Source of the DNA: Kluyvera genomosp. 1
GTDB taxonomy: Bacteria > Pseudomonadota > Gammaproteobacteria > Enterobacterales > Enterobacteriaceae
DNA length: 42,023 nucleotides
Assembly (NCBI RefSeq): GCF_001266615.1
Contig: NZ_LGHZ01000026.1
Span: forward strand, 1-42,023
Direction: 5' to 3'
Made by a program: the position numbers and the translations under genes. Under the pieces are notes generated by a model. It was not told the origin of the DNA, did not search any database, and was given only the letters and a program-made list of their open reading frames with translations. Numbering within the stretch: the first letter of the stretch is position 1; each line of letters opens with the position of its first letter. Of the stretch, positions 18,481 through 26,233 are shown one piece after another.

Positions 18481-21069
18481 ATGGATTGCACGACGTCCCG
18501 CTGGCGGCTTCTGCTTATTACGCTCGCCTGTTATCCGATTCTGTCCTCGGCGCAGGAAGAGGTGGAGTTTAACAGCAACTTTCTAATGGGCAGCAATAAA
18601 ATTGATACTTCCCGTTATGCGAAAGGCAACCCTGTCGCGCCGGGTGAATATCAGGTTCAGGTATATCTGAATAATAAGCAAATCCTCAATGAACTTAGCC
18701 TTCATTTTCAGGATAACGGCACGGTGCAGGCCGATCCATGCCTGATGCCTTCCTTACTTGAGCGGCTTGAAATCGATAGTAGCAAAGCGGTTACGCCACT
18801 CCCGACAGAAGAGAAGTGTCTTGACGACTTAGCTCGCTATTTTCCTGGTTCCTCGGTGAACTACGATCCGTTGAATCTTCGGCTGGATATCATTGTTCCG
18901 CAGATTTTCTTACGGCACATTCCGAACGGTACGGTTCCTCCATCGCGTTGGGACAACGGTATGCCGGCATTATTACTGGCTTACGACACCAACTATTACC
19001 ATCGGGTCAGCAGCAGCAATGACTCCGATACGGCCTACGCTGGGCTGTCCTATGGTGCCAACCTGGGGCCATGGCGCCTGCGTGCTCGTGGTTCACTTAA
19101 CTGGGACAGCGACAACGGTAAAACGGAATACGACAGCCAGGATATCTACCTGCAGCGCGATATCGCGGCGCTGCGTGCACAGATGATCATGGGCGACTCC
19201 AGCACCAAAGGTGATGCCTTCGACACCCTGAAAATTCGCGGCCTGCGTATGTACACCGACACGCGGATGTACTCCTCCAGCGTGAATAACTACGCACCGC
19301 TTATCCGAGGGGTGGCGAACAGCAACGCCAAAGTGACGGTAAAGCAAAATGGCTCGACGATTTACCAGACCACGGTACCTCCAGGGCCCTTTACCCTGAC
19401 GGATGTGGTGCCCAGCGGTTATGGCAACGATCTGGACGTCACGGTGGAAGAGGCGGACGGCAGCAAAACTACCTTCGTGGTGGCGTACTCTTCGGTGCCG
19501 CAGTTGATGCGCAGGGGACATGGACGCTGGGAAGTCGCTGCCGGCGAACTCCATGATAACTCGTTAAACCACAAGCCGAAGGTGGCACAGCTCAACGGCT
19601 ACTACGGTATGAGCGATATCATTACCGGCTATGGCGGGTTGCAGGCCAGCGACCAGAACTACCTCGCTGCCTTGGGCGGACTGGCGTTTAACACGCCGTT
19701 CGGGGCGCTTGCGGCGGACATTACCCATTCGCGTGCAGAATTTGACGATGACGCGCATAACAGTGAGTCCGGTGAGAGCTATCGGCTGACTTACAGCAGC
19801 CTGCTGTCGGCGACGCAAACCTCGTTTAGCCTTGCCGCCTATCGCTTCTCAACGCGCGGCTATCTGACCTTAAAAGATGCGGCTTCGCTCAACGACGATC
19901 TGCGCAACGGCACGCTTGAGGATCTGAGCCACTACCAGCGCCTGCGCGATCAGCTCCAGCTGAACATCAGCCAGCCGCTGCGCTGGGATGGCGAGGATCA
20001 TGGCTCATTCTATTTGTCGGGAACCTGGCAAACCTACTGGGGCGGCTACGCCGATACACAACAGTATTCAGCCGGTTACAGCAACAGCTGGAAAGCGGTC
20101 AGTTACAGCGTCTCGGCCCAGCGCAGCTATGACAACGAAGGGCAAAAGGACGACAGCGTCTATCTCAACTTTTCCGTGCCGTTCAGCGCCTTTACCCACG
20201 ATAAGCATAATCCGGCAGGCTTCAACATGCTCAGCGGCGGCATCAGCAATAGCGGCCACGGCAGCACTCAGCTGAATACCAACGCCAGCGGGGCGACGGA
20301 AGACAATAAATTTAGCTACAGCGTCAACGCGGCCACAGGATTTGGTGGTGGCGACAGTTCAACCACTTCGTCGGTAGGCACTTATCTGACATGGAACGGT
20401 CCTTACGGCCCGGTCAACGCCTCGGCTTCGGCGACCGACGGTGAGGGAAGCCAGTATTCACTGAGCAACAGCGGCGGGGTGATTGTGCATCCCGGTGGTA
20501 TCACCTTCGCACCCGACAGTATCGGTAGCGATAGCGCCATCGCGCTGGTGCATGCCGAGGGTGCCGAAGGCGCGAAGCTGACGATGGGGGATGGTGAAAT
20601 TGGTCGCTCCGGTTACGGCATGTCGACCTATCTGTCGCCGTACCGGGAAAACCGTGTTGGCCTGAATATCGAAGGACTGGAGAACGACGTCGAGATAAAA
20701 AGCACCAGCACCACCGTTGTCCCAACCAGTGGCGCAGTGGTTGGCGTTAATTTCGAAACCGATCAGGGACAGTCGGTGCTGCTGATGCTGGCGCGTGACG
20801 ATGGTGGCGACATTCCACTCGGCGCATCGGTACGCAATGAGAAAGGTGATGAGGTCGGCAACGTCGGCCAGTCCGGCTATGCCTATGTTCGCGGCATCGC
20901 CGATACCGGCACGTTGCAGGTGGTCTGGGGGGCCAGTTCTTCTGAAATGTGCGCCGTGAGCTACCGCATTCCTCCCGATCCGCAAAAGGCGGCGAAAACG
21001 ATTGTCCTCTCTGGTCAGCGGTGTCAGATACATGCTGGTGTGAAACCACAGCCTGGGAGCGTCAAATGA
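18481..21069 (+). CDS. Outer-membrane fimbrial usher
   Basis: The 862-residue FimD/PapC-type usher is the outer-membrane pore that recruits chaperone-subunit complexes and assembles the pilus. In order it has a signal peptide (about 1-24, ending LSSA-QEE), an N-terminal chaperone-binding domain (EVEFNSNFLMGSNKIDTSRY), a large beta-barrel with the plug (NGSTIYQTTVPPGPFTLTDV, PSGYGNDLDVTVEEADGS), and C-terminal domains with a Cys pair (EMCAVSYRIPP then GQRCQ). The length is typical. It starts 36 bp after the chaperone, and its stop overlaps the next gene (ATGA), indicating translational coupling. Confidence 0.95.
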   Translation: MDCTTSRWRLLLITLACYPILSSAQEEVEFNSNFLMGSNKIDTSRYAKGNPVAPGEYQVQVYLNNKQILNELSLHFQDNGTVQADPCLMPSLLERLEIDSSKAVTPLPTEEKCLDDLARYFPGSSVNYDPLNLRLDIIVPQIFLRHIPNGTVPPSRWDNGMPALLLAYDTNYYHRVSSSNDSDTAYAGLSYGANLGPWRLRARGSLNWDSDNGKTEYDSQDIYLQRDIAALRAQMIMGDSSTKGDAFDTLKIRGLRMYTDTRMYSSSVNNYAPLIRGVANSNAKVTVKQNGSTIYQTTVPPGPFTLTDVVPSGYGNDLDVTVEEADGSKTTFVVAYSSVPQLMRRGHGRWEVAAGELHDNSLNHKPKVAQLNGYYGMSDIITGYGGLQASDQNYLAALGGLAFNTPFGALAADITHSRAEFDDDAHNSESGESYRLTYSSLLSATQTSFSLAAYRFSTRGYLTLKDAASLNDDLRNGTLEDLSHYQRLRDQLQLNISQPLRWDGEDHGSFYLSGTWQTYWGGYADTQQYSAGYSNSWKAVSYSVSAQRSYDNEGQKDDSVYLNFSVPFSAFTHDKHNPAGFNMLSGGISNSGHGSTQLNTNASGATEDNKFSYSVNAATGFGGGDSSTTSSVGTYLTWNGPYGPVNASASATDGEGSQYSLSNSGGVIVHPGGITFAPDSIGSDSAIALVHAEGAEGAKLTMGDGEIGRSGYGMSTYLSPYRENRVGLNIEGLENDVEIKSTSTTVVPTSGAVVGVNFETDQGQSVLLMLARDDGGDIPLGASVRNEKGDEVGNVGQSGYAYVRGIADTGTLQVVWGASSSEMCAVSYRIPPDPQKAAKTIVLSGQRCQIHAGVKPQPGSVK

Positions 21070-21674
21070 AGTCTTACTCGTTATCGATAACCAGTCTGCT
21101 CCTGGCCTGCGGCCTGTACTCATTAACCGTCAAGGCAGAGCCGGTAGTGGGTGGCAGTATTGATGTGACCTTCACCGCCACCGTTGCTGATACCACCTGT
21201 ATGGTTAACGTGGTCGGCGGCAGCGGCGACGGCAAAAACCAAACAGTGGTGATTGGCGACAGCGCCGGGGAAGTCCCGTTGGAATCGATCATCAGCGGCG
21301 ATAGCGCAGCGACGGCCAGCTTCAGCCTGCAGGCGACCGAATGCCCGGCAGCAGGCACGCCGAACTTCTTCACCACGATCGAAGCCGATGTCGATCCGCA
21401 GGCGGGCAATATGCTGCTCAACAAGGCAGAAGGTCTACAGGCTGCGCAGGGGCTGGGTATTTCGCTCAGTCGGGCCGACAGCCCGGATACGCCGTTGACC
21501 CTTAATCAAAAAATCGACTATGGCACCTTTGGCTGGCAGGAGCTTGTTAAAGACAACTTTACCCAGTCCGTACAGGTTCCGCTGATTGCCAGGATTGCCG
21601 CCACCGTTGATCCCGCCCTTGCCAAAGCGGGCAACGTGCAGGCGACGGCCATTTTTCACTTCGATTACAACTAG
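21066..21674 (+). CDS. Minor fimbrial subunit 1
   Basis: A 202-residue pilin-domain protein with a signal peptide of about 24 residues (ending TVKA-EPV). The pilin disulfide pair is Cys45 (ADTTCMVNV) and Cys93 (ATECPAAG). The C-terminal donor-strand pattern is TAIFHFDYN. The ATG overlaps the usher stop codon. It is divergent from the major subunit, and its place after the usher suggests an adaptor, tip or terminator subunit. The exact role is inference. An in-frame extension into the usher gene is rejected because the ATG here begins a proper signal peptide. Confidence 0.85.
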   Translation: MKSYSLSITSLLLACGLYSLTVKAEPVVGGSIDVTFTATVADTTCMVNVVGGSGDGKNQTVVIGDSAGEVPLESIISGDSAATASFSLQATECPAAGTPNFFTTIEADVDPQAGNMLLNKAEGLQAAQGLGISLSRADSPDTPLTLNQKIDYGTFGWQELVKDNFTQSVQVPLIARIAATVDPALAKAGNVQATAIFHFDYN

Positions 21675-21680
21675 CGGACG

Positions 21681-22265
21681 ATGCAGCCCATGAACCGAAA
21701 TTCGGCAGTACTTCTTCGTACTTTATCGCTGATGCTCTCCGCCGCCTTGCTGACGACGCTTTACGCCCCAGCCAGCTGGGCGATTGATGATGTCCAGGTC
21801 AACTTTACCTCTACTGTGGTTGCGGGGACCTGTCAAGCAGAGCTGAAAACCAGCAGCGGCGCGCTTCTTACCGACGGCACGCTGGCCTTTGGCGACGTCT
21901 ATAAAAGCCAGGTGCAGCAGGGAAATGCCTGGCAAAACTTCGCGGTAAGCTTCAGCCATTGCCAGGGGGTAAGCAGCGCCACGGTGCAGGCATCCGCCGG
22001 TGCCAATGGGCTCTGCAACGGCGTCACCTTCGGCGGGGCTGGAGAGGCGACCGGTGCCGCCGCTGAAATTTACCGCGATGCCGACGGCAGCGGGATGCTG
22101 CTGAACTGTAGCGACACGATCTCTTCCGCGCAGACTTTCGACCCCAACGCCAGCGCCGATATGCCGTTTTCCACCCGTTTGGTGGTCGCGCCAGGAAAAA
22201 ACAGTGCCGATCTGCACAGCGGCAGTTTCAGTGCGCCGGTCACGTTTACCGTCAATTACCAATAA
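21681..22265 (+). CDS. Minor fimbrial subunit 2
   Basis: The protein has up to 194 residues with a signal peptide (about 1-34, ending ASWA-IDD). The pilin Cys pair is Cys51 (VAGTCQAEL) and Cys94 (FSHCQGVS), with two extra cysteines (GLCNGV and LLNCSDT) that could form a second disulfide. The C-terminus VTFTVNYQ is a pilin donor strand. It starts 6 bp after the previous stop. The Met at 21690 is an alternative start with better spacing from GCGGAC. The role is probably a minor or adaptor pilin. The extra cysteine pair distinguishes it from the other subunits here. Confidence 0.85.
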   Translation: MQPMNRNSAVLLRTLSLMLSAALLTTLYAPASWAIDDVQVNFTSTVVAGTCQAELKTSSGALLTDGTLAFGDVYKSQVQQGNAWQNFAVSFSHCQGVSSATVQASAGANGLCNGVTFGGAGEATGAAAEIYRDADGSGMLLNCSDTISSAQTFDPNASADMPFSTRLVVAPGKNSADLHSGSFSAPVTFTVNYQ

Positions 22266-22278
22266 CGGGAGCCTTAAG

Positions 22279-22854
22279 ATGATTGCCGCTGCCACAAAAA
22301 CGAGCGCGATATCGCTCATCGGCATGCTGTTGCTGGCTGTCCTCCGCCCTGCGGCGGCAAGCCAGGCGCTGGATATGACCATTACTGCCAATCTGATTGA
22401 CGACCATTGTGCCATTCAGATTGAACCCGCCACGGTGATATTACCCACCGTCGAGGTGCGCACCCTTGAGGAAGATCCCCAAACACCAACGGATTACGGC
22501 TCGCAGGCCTCCTTTAACGTGGCGGTTGATGAGTGCGACAACGTCGATCAGCTCTCTGCGCTGCACTTTTCAATCCAGCCCGTCAGCGGCGTCAGGCCCG
22601 AAGATTTTAAACAGGTATTTGCCAACGATCTTCCGGCTGACGGCCATGGTGCCGGGGGCGTGGGGGTGGTGGTGTTTTGGCACGACGGGCAGCAGAACGT
22701 GCTGAAAAGCGATGGCACCTCCGATGTGGTGATACCCACCACCGAGAACGACTATCGCCAAAGCTACGCCTTTGACGTGCGCTATCAAAAAATCGGCAGC
22801 GTCAGCGCCGGACTGGTGTCGGCGGTGCTGATGGTCGACGTGGAGTATCAGTGA
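22279..22854 (+). CDS. Minor fimbrial subunit 3
   Basis: The 191-residue protein has a signal peptide of about 28 residues (hydrophobic SLIGMLLLAVL, then RPAAAS), pilin-domain Cys44 (DDHCAIQI) and Cys86 (VDECDNVD), and a beta-rich C-terminus VLMVDVEYQ. The start at 22279 has ACGGGAGCC upstream. A longer reading frame begins inside the previous gene but lacks a signal sequence at its N-terminus. The surrounding subunits support a pilin role. Its position next to the adhesin gene suggests it is the tip adaptor, which is inference. Confidence 0.82.
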   Translation: MIAAATKTSAISLIGMLLLAVLRPAAASQALDMTITANLIDDHCAIQIEPATVILPTVEVRTLEEDPQTPTDYGSQASFNVAVDECDNVDQLSALHFSIQPVSGVRPEDFKQVFANDLPADGHGAGGVGVVVFWHDGQQNVLKSDGTSDVVIPTTENDYRQSYAFDVRYQKIGSVSAGLVSAVLMVDVEYQ

Positions 22855-22871
22855 TGCAAAGGAGAAATGCC

Positions 22872-24029
22872 GTGAGTTTTTTCAACAAGATGGGGTTAAT
22901 TCGCCGAATGCTGATGGCCTCGCTGGGCGTGGCGTTATTCCTGTTTCACCTCGCGAGTGCGCAGGCGAAGGTGAATGACTGCTATGTGAGTAACAGCTTT
23001 ATCAATAAATATGCCGGGGGAAAGACCCTTAATTTGGGGGACGTTACGGGGATGTTCGATAGCATCACCGGCGCCCCGGCAAGCGATGTGCTGTTGGGGA
23101 TGAAGACCATTGGTCTGTTCGATCACGATGACGATCTGGAGTGCTCAGACAGTTCTGGCGATAACAGCGTTACTGTCTTCGGGATGAGTAACGTGCCAGC
23201 CAGCGGGATTGCCGGTACTGATTCGAGCGGTCGCACGCTGTATCTGGTTAATCAGAATATGCCAGGCATTGCCTACTCCATGGAAATTATCTGTCAGGGG
23301 GGGGATGAGTCAGGTGAGTGCCAGGGGCATTCCGGGGACACGATTCCGATTGTTGTTGACAGCACGGCCACCTGGTTAAACCAGGATGGTCACCCTTGGG
23401 ATAACATGAAGGCGATTGGTTCCAAGAAATCAGGGATGAATTTTAAGCTTAATGTCTATTTCTGGCAGCTTCCTTCATGGCAGCCATTTCCTTTCGATAG
23501 CGATTTCGTCGGTAGTCGTTATGGATTGTTTTCTATGCGGTTCGGTTCATCTATAAAACATAATATTTCCTACTATTTCGATGTTCATCTGGTACCGATA
23601 ACGCCGACCTGCGACACCCATATCAGCGTCGAGGGCAACCCTTCCGCGGTCATCAATCTCGGTGACGGTATCACCCCGCAGCAGCTCTCAGGGGACAGCA
23701 CCGACAAGGTGCCCTTTACTCTGGTGGTCGATAACTGTAGCGCTACTCTGAACAATGTCTACGTCAAGATGACCTCCACCAGAGTGGATAGCAACAACGT
23801 CACGCTGCTGGGCCAGCAGAGCGGCAGCGCTGCGGGCGTTGGGGTCAAAATCACCGATACCCAGGACAATCCGCTGCCGCCGGACGGCGCCAGCGTGCTG
23901 ACGTTCCCCTACACCGGCACGGTTAACCACCGCGAGATGCCTATGCAGGCACAGCTGGTTAGCGACGGTACCCCAGTGCAGCCGGGGGATTTCCAGGCCT
24001 CGGCGACCTTCAATATTAGCTATGACTAA
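22872..24029 (+). CDS. Two-domain fimbrial tip adhesin (putative)
   Basis: The 385-residue protein has the layout of a two-domain tip adhesin. A signal peptide (about 1-32, hydrophobic MASLGVALFLFHLASAQA) is followed by an N-terminal binding domain (about 33-245) rich in Trp, Gly and Asp. A C-terminal pilin domain starts at TPTCDTHISVEGNP, has its Cys partner in VVDNCSATL, and ends with the donor strand ATFNISYD. The GTG at 22872 is chosen because AAAGGAGA lies 7 bases upstream. An in-frame ATG at 22854 overlapping the previous stop is an alternative (391 residues). The receptor cannot be predicted. Part of the binding domain (about 23430-23600) is visibly more AT-rich than the pilin domain. 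Confidence 0.8.
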   Translation: MSFFNKMGLIRRMLMASLGVALFLFHLASAQAKVNDCYVSNSFINKYAGGKTLNLGDVTGMFDSITGAPASDVLLGMKTIGLFDHDDDLECSDSSGDNSVTVFGMSNVPASGIAGTDSSGRTLYLVNQNMPGIAYSMEIICQGGDESGECQGHSGDTIPIVVDSTATWLNQDGHPWDNMKAIGSKKSGMNFKLNVYFWQLPSWQPFPFDSDFVGSRYGLFSMRFGSSIKHNISYYFDVHLVPITPTCDTHISVEGNPSAVINLGDGITPQQLSGDSTDKVPFTLVVDNCSATLNNVYVKMTSTRVDSNNVTLLGQQSGSAAGVGVKITDTQDNPLPPDGASVLTFPYTGTVNHREMPMQAQLVSDGTPVQPGDFQASATFNISYD

Positions 24030-24061
24030 GCAAAATTTACCCCTCATCTAAAGGAACAGCG

Positions 24062-26143
24062 ATGAAAACGTTAAAAGCAGGAAAGACCCTTTTTAAACTG
24101 AGTGCTATGTCCCTCGCCGTGGGCCTAGGGCTTGGCGCGATTGCCCAGGCGAGCGCCGCCGTAGTGGTGGATGGCCGCAAATCGCCTGACACCAAAGTCA
24201 CGATTGCGGACACCGGGGCGACGGTGGTGAATATTAGCGGCGCCAGTTCAGGAGGCGTTTCCCATAACACCTTTACCCAGTTCGACGTTGACCCGACCGG
24301 TGTGATTCTCAACAACAGTTCCACCGGCAGCAGCACCACGCTTGGCGGCGATATTGCGGGTAACAGCAATATGTCGGGCGGCAGCGCCACGGTGATTCTT
24401 AACGAAGTCAACTCCCGCGACCCGAGCCAGTTGAACGGTATGGTCGAAGTGGCCGGGCAGCAGGCGGCGGTGGTCATTGCCAACCCGTCAGGCATTTCCT
24501 GTGACGGCTGCGGGTTTATTAACGCCAGCCGCTCCACGCTGGTGACCGGGACCGCCGAGATGAGCAACGGTGAGCTGACCGGCTTTAACGTTAACGATGG
24601 TCAGGTAGTGATCACCGGTAAGGGGATGGATGACCGCAGCACCGGCTATACCGACATTATCTCCCGCTCGGTGAAGGTCAACGCCCAGCTGCAGGCGCAG
24701 GATTTGCGCATCGTTACCGGCAGTAATCACGTCGATTACGCCACGTTGGCGACTCGCGGTATTTCGTCTTCCGTGTTCAGCAAACCTTCTCTGGCGGTGG
24801 ATGTCTCCAGCCTTGGCGGTATGTACGCCAATAAAATTCAGCTAATCGGCACGGAAGACGGCGTGGGCGTGCGCAATAACGGCACTATCTCTGCCAGCGA
24901 TACCCTTTCGCTGAGCACTAAGGGCAAGCTGGAGAATAACGGCCTGATTGCCGGTGGTGAAGTGGCGATTGATACCCACAAAAATACCCTCGATAACGAC
25001 CACGGCACGCTTCAGGCCGAGCGCGCGATGACCATTAACAGCGGGAATATCGATAACAACGTTGACGGTGCGATTGTATCCGATGGTTCAATTACCATCG
25101 ATACTCACGGCCAGTCGCTGGATAACGCCGGGCAGGGGATCTCCGGTAACGGCGCGGTAAGTATCACTGCCGATGAGATCGATAACAGCAGCTGGATTGC
25201 CAGCAACAGCACTCTGACGCTGAATACTGACTCACTGAATAACAGCGGGAGCATCTATGGCCAGGATATCTCCGCGACGGCGAAAAAAGTCAGCAATGGC
25301 GGCTCCGTTCAGGCCAATAATAGTCTCCAGGTGGATGCTGACGACATCGACAATCATGGCAAAATCGCTGCCGCTGATGCCAGCATTTATGCCGGACACG
25401 CTTTTGATAACGAAGACGGTGAAGTCGCCACCACCCACTCGCTGTTGGTCAATACCAGGACGCTGACCAATACCGACGGTAAGCTTAGCAGCGACGGTTC
25501 CCTGCAATTGGTCGTTAACACACTGGATAACACGGCGAATTGTTACGATAAGCATAGCGGCGGAGTCATTAACGGCGCGGAGGTCACGATCAAGGCCGAT
25601 AACCTGGATAACGACCGCGGTGCCATCTCCGGAAATAGCATCAATATCACCGGTAATGACATTGATATTGCCAATGGGAGCCTGATCGCCACCGGGGATA
25701 TCAATATTAATGCGACCGATGACTTTTATACTGATAATGACGGAATCGTCCAGTCGTCTGATGGCAATATTTCCGTTAATGCCGCTGATGAGTTATCCAA
25801 TGATGGCAGAATTACGACCACTAAAAATATTTCTTTAACCGGCAAAGATATTTCTAACAACGGTGATATCACAACTAATGGTGATCTCAATATGTACGCC
25901 TCAGCAACTATTGAGAACAATAAAGGGGGATATATTTATGGTGCTAATAGCTTTAGCGTTGAAGCCGTAAAGCGTATTGATAATGCAGGTGAATTTTATA
26001 CGGAAAATAATGGTGTAATGAAATCTGATGCTATCAATATAAAACAGACTGGAGTTGTATACGCTAACAATACGACGTTTTATGTCAACAAAATGAGTAA
26101 TAAAGGGTCTATCTATGGTGCGTATACCAAAAATCCCTATTGA
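24062..26143 (+). CDS. Two-partner-secretion exoprotein (TpsA, filamentous haemagglutinin-like), short
   Basis: The 693-residue protein starts with a long signal peptide (about 1-32) and a TPS secretion domain (about 33-260). That domain contains SHNTFTQFDVDPTGVILNN, the NPNG-type turn as NPSG (141-144) and a CDGC pair (147-150) in ISCDGCGFINASRSTLVTG. The rest (about 270-690) is a run of beta-helix repeats with the pattern I-D-N/L-D-N...G.I. No RGD, VENN pretoxin or toxin C-terminus was seen, so it looks like a short structural adhesin and not a CdiA toxin. It begins 32 bp after the adhesin stop with AAAGGAACAGCG upstream, so it is probably in the fimbrial transcript. From about 25640 to the stop the DNA becomes clearly more AT-rich. 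Confidence 0.88.
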   Translation: MKTLKAGKTLFKLSAMSLAVGLGLGAIAQASAAVVVDGRKSPDTKVTIADTGATVVNISGASSGGVSHNTFTQFDVDPTGVILNNSSTGSSTTLGGDIAGNSNMSGGSATVILNEVNSRDPSQLNGMVEVAGQQAAVVIANPSGISCDGCGFINASRSTLVTGTAEMSNGELTGFNVNDGQVVITGKGMDDRSTGYTDIISRSVKVNAQLQAQDLRIVTGSNHVDYATLATRGISSSVFSKPSLAVDVSSLGGMYANKIQLIGTEDGVGVRNNGTISASDTLSLSTKGKLENNGLIAGGEVAIDTHKNTLDNDHGTLQAERAMTINSGNIDNNVDGAIVSDGSITIDTHGQSLDNAGQGISGNGAVSITADEIDNSSWIASNSTLTLNTDSLNNSGSIYGQDISATAKKVSNGGSVQANNSLQVDADDIDNHGKIAAADASIYAGHAFDNEDGEVATTHSLLVNTRTLTNTDGKLSSDGSLQLVVNTLDNTANCYDKHSGGVINGAEVTIKADNLDNDRGAISGNSINITGNDIDIANGSLIATGDININATDDFYTDNDGIVQSSDGNISVNAADELSNDGRITTTKNISLTGKDISNNGDITTNGDLNMYASATIENNKGGYIYGANSFSVEAVKRIDNAGEFYTENNGVMKSDAINIKQTGVVYANNTTFYVNKMSNKGSIYGAYTKNPY

Positions 26144-26171
26144 TCCTTTTAATCGTTAATATACATCACAT

Positions 26172-26198
26172 TGGCCACCGGGAAGGTGGCCAGTTTTT
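26172..26198 (+). terminator. Terminator/attenuator between tpsA and tpsB
   Basis: TGGCCACC (26172-26179) and GGTGGCCA (26185-26192) form an 8-bp GC-rich stem with a 5-nt loop, followed by G and five T. A second small hairpin (TTCTGA / TCAGAA, 26200-26216) lies directly before the tpsB ribosome binding site. Together they should lower tpsB relative to tpsA. Confidence 0.8.
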
Positions 26199-26233
26199 AT
26201 TCTGACTTTATCAGAACAAGGGATTTCCCCACT

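Noticed and set aside
20458-21123. Minus-strand open frame of about 220 codons across the usher end
   Set aside because: It is antisense to the usher and first minor pilin, both intact, and has no ribosome binding site or recognisable protein.
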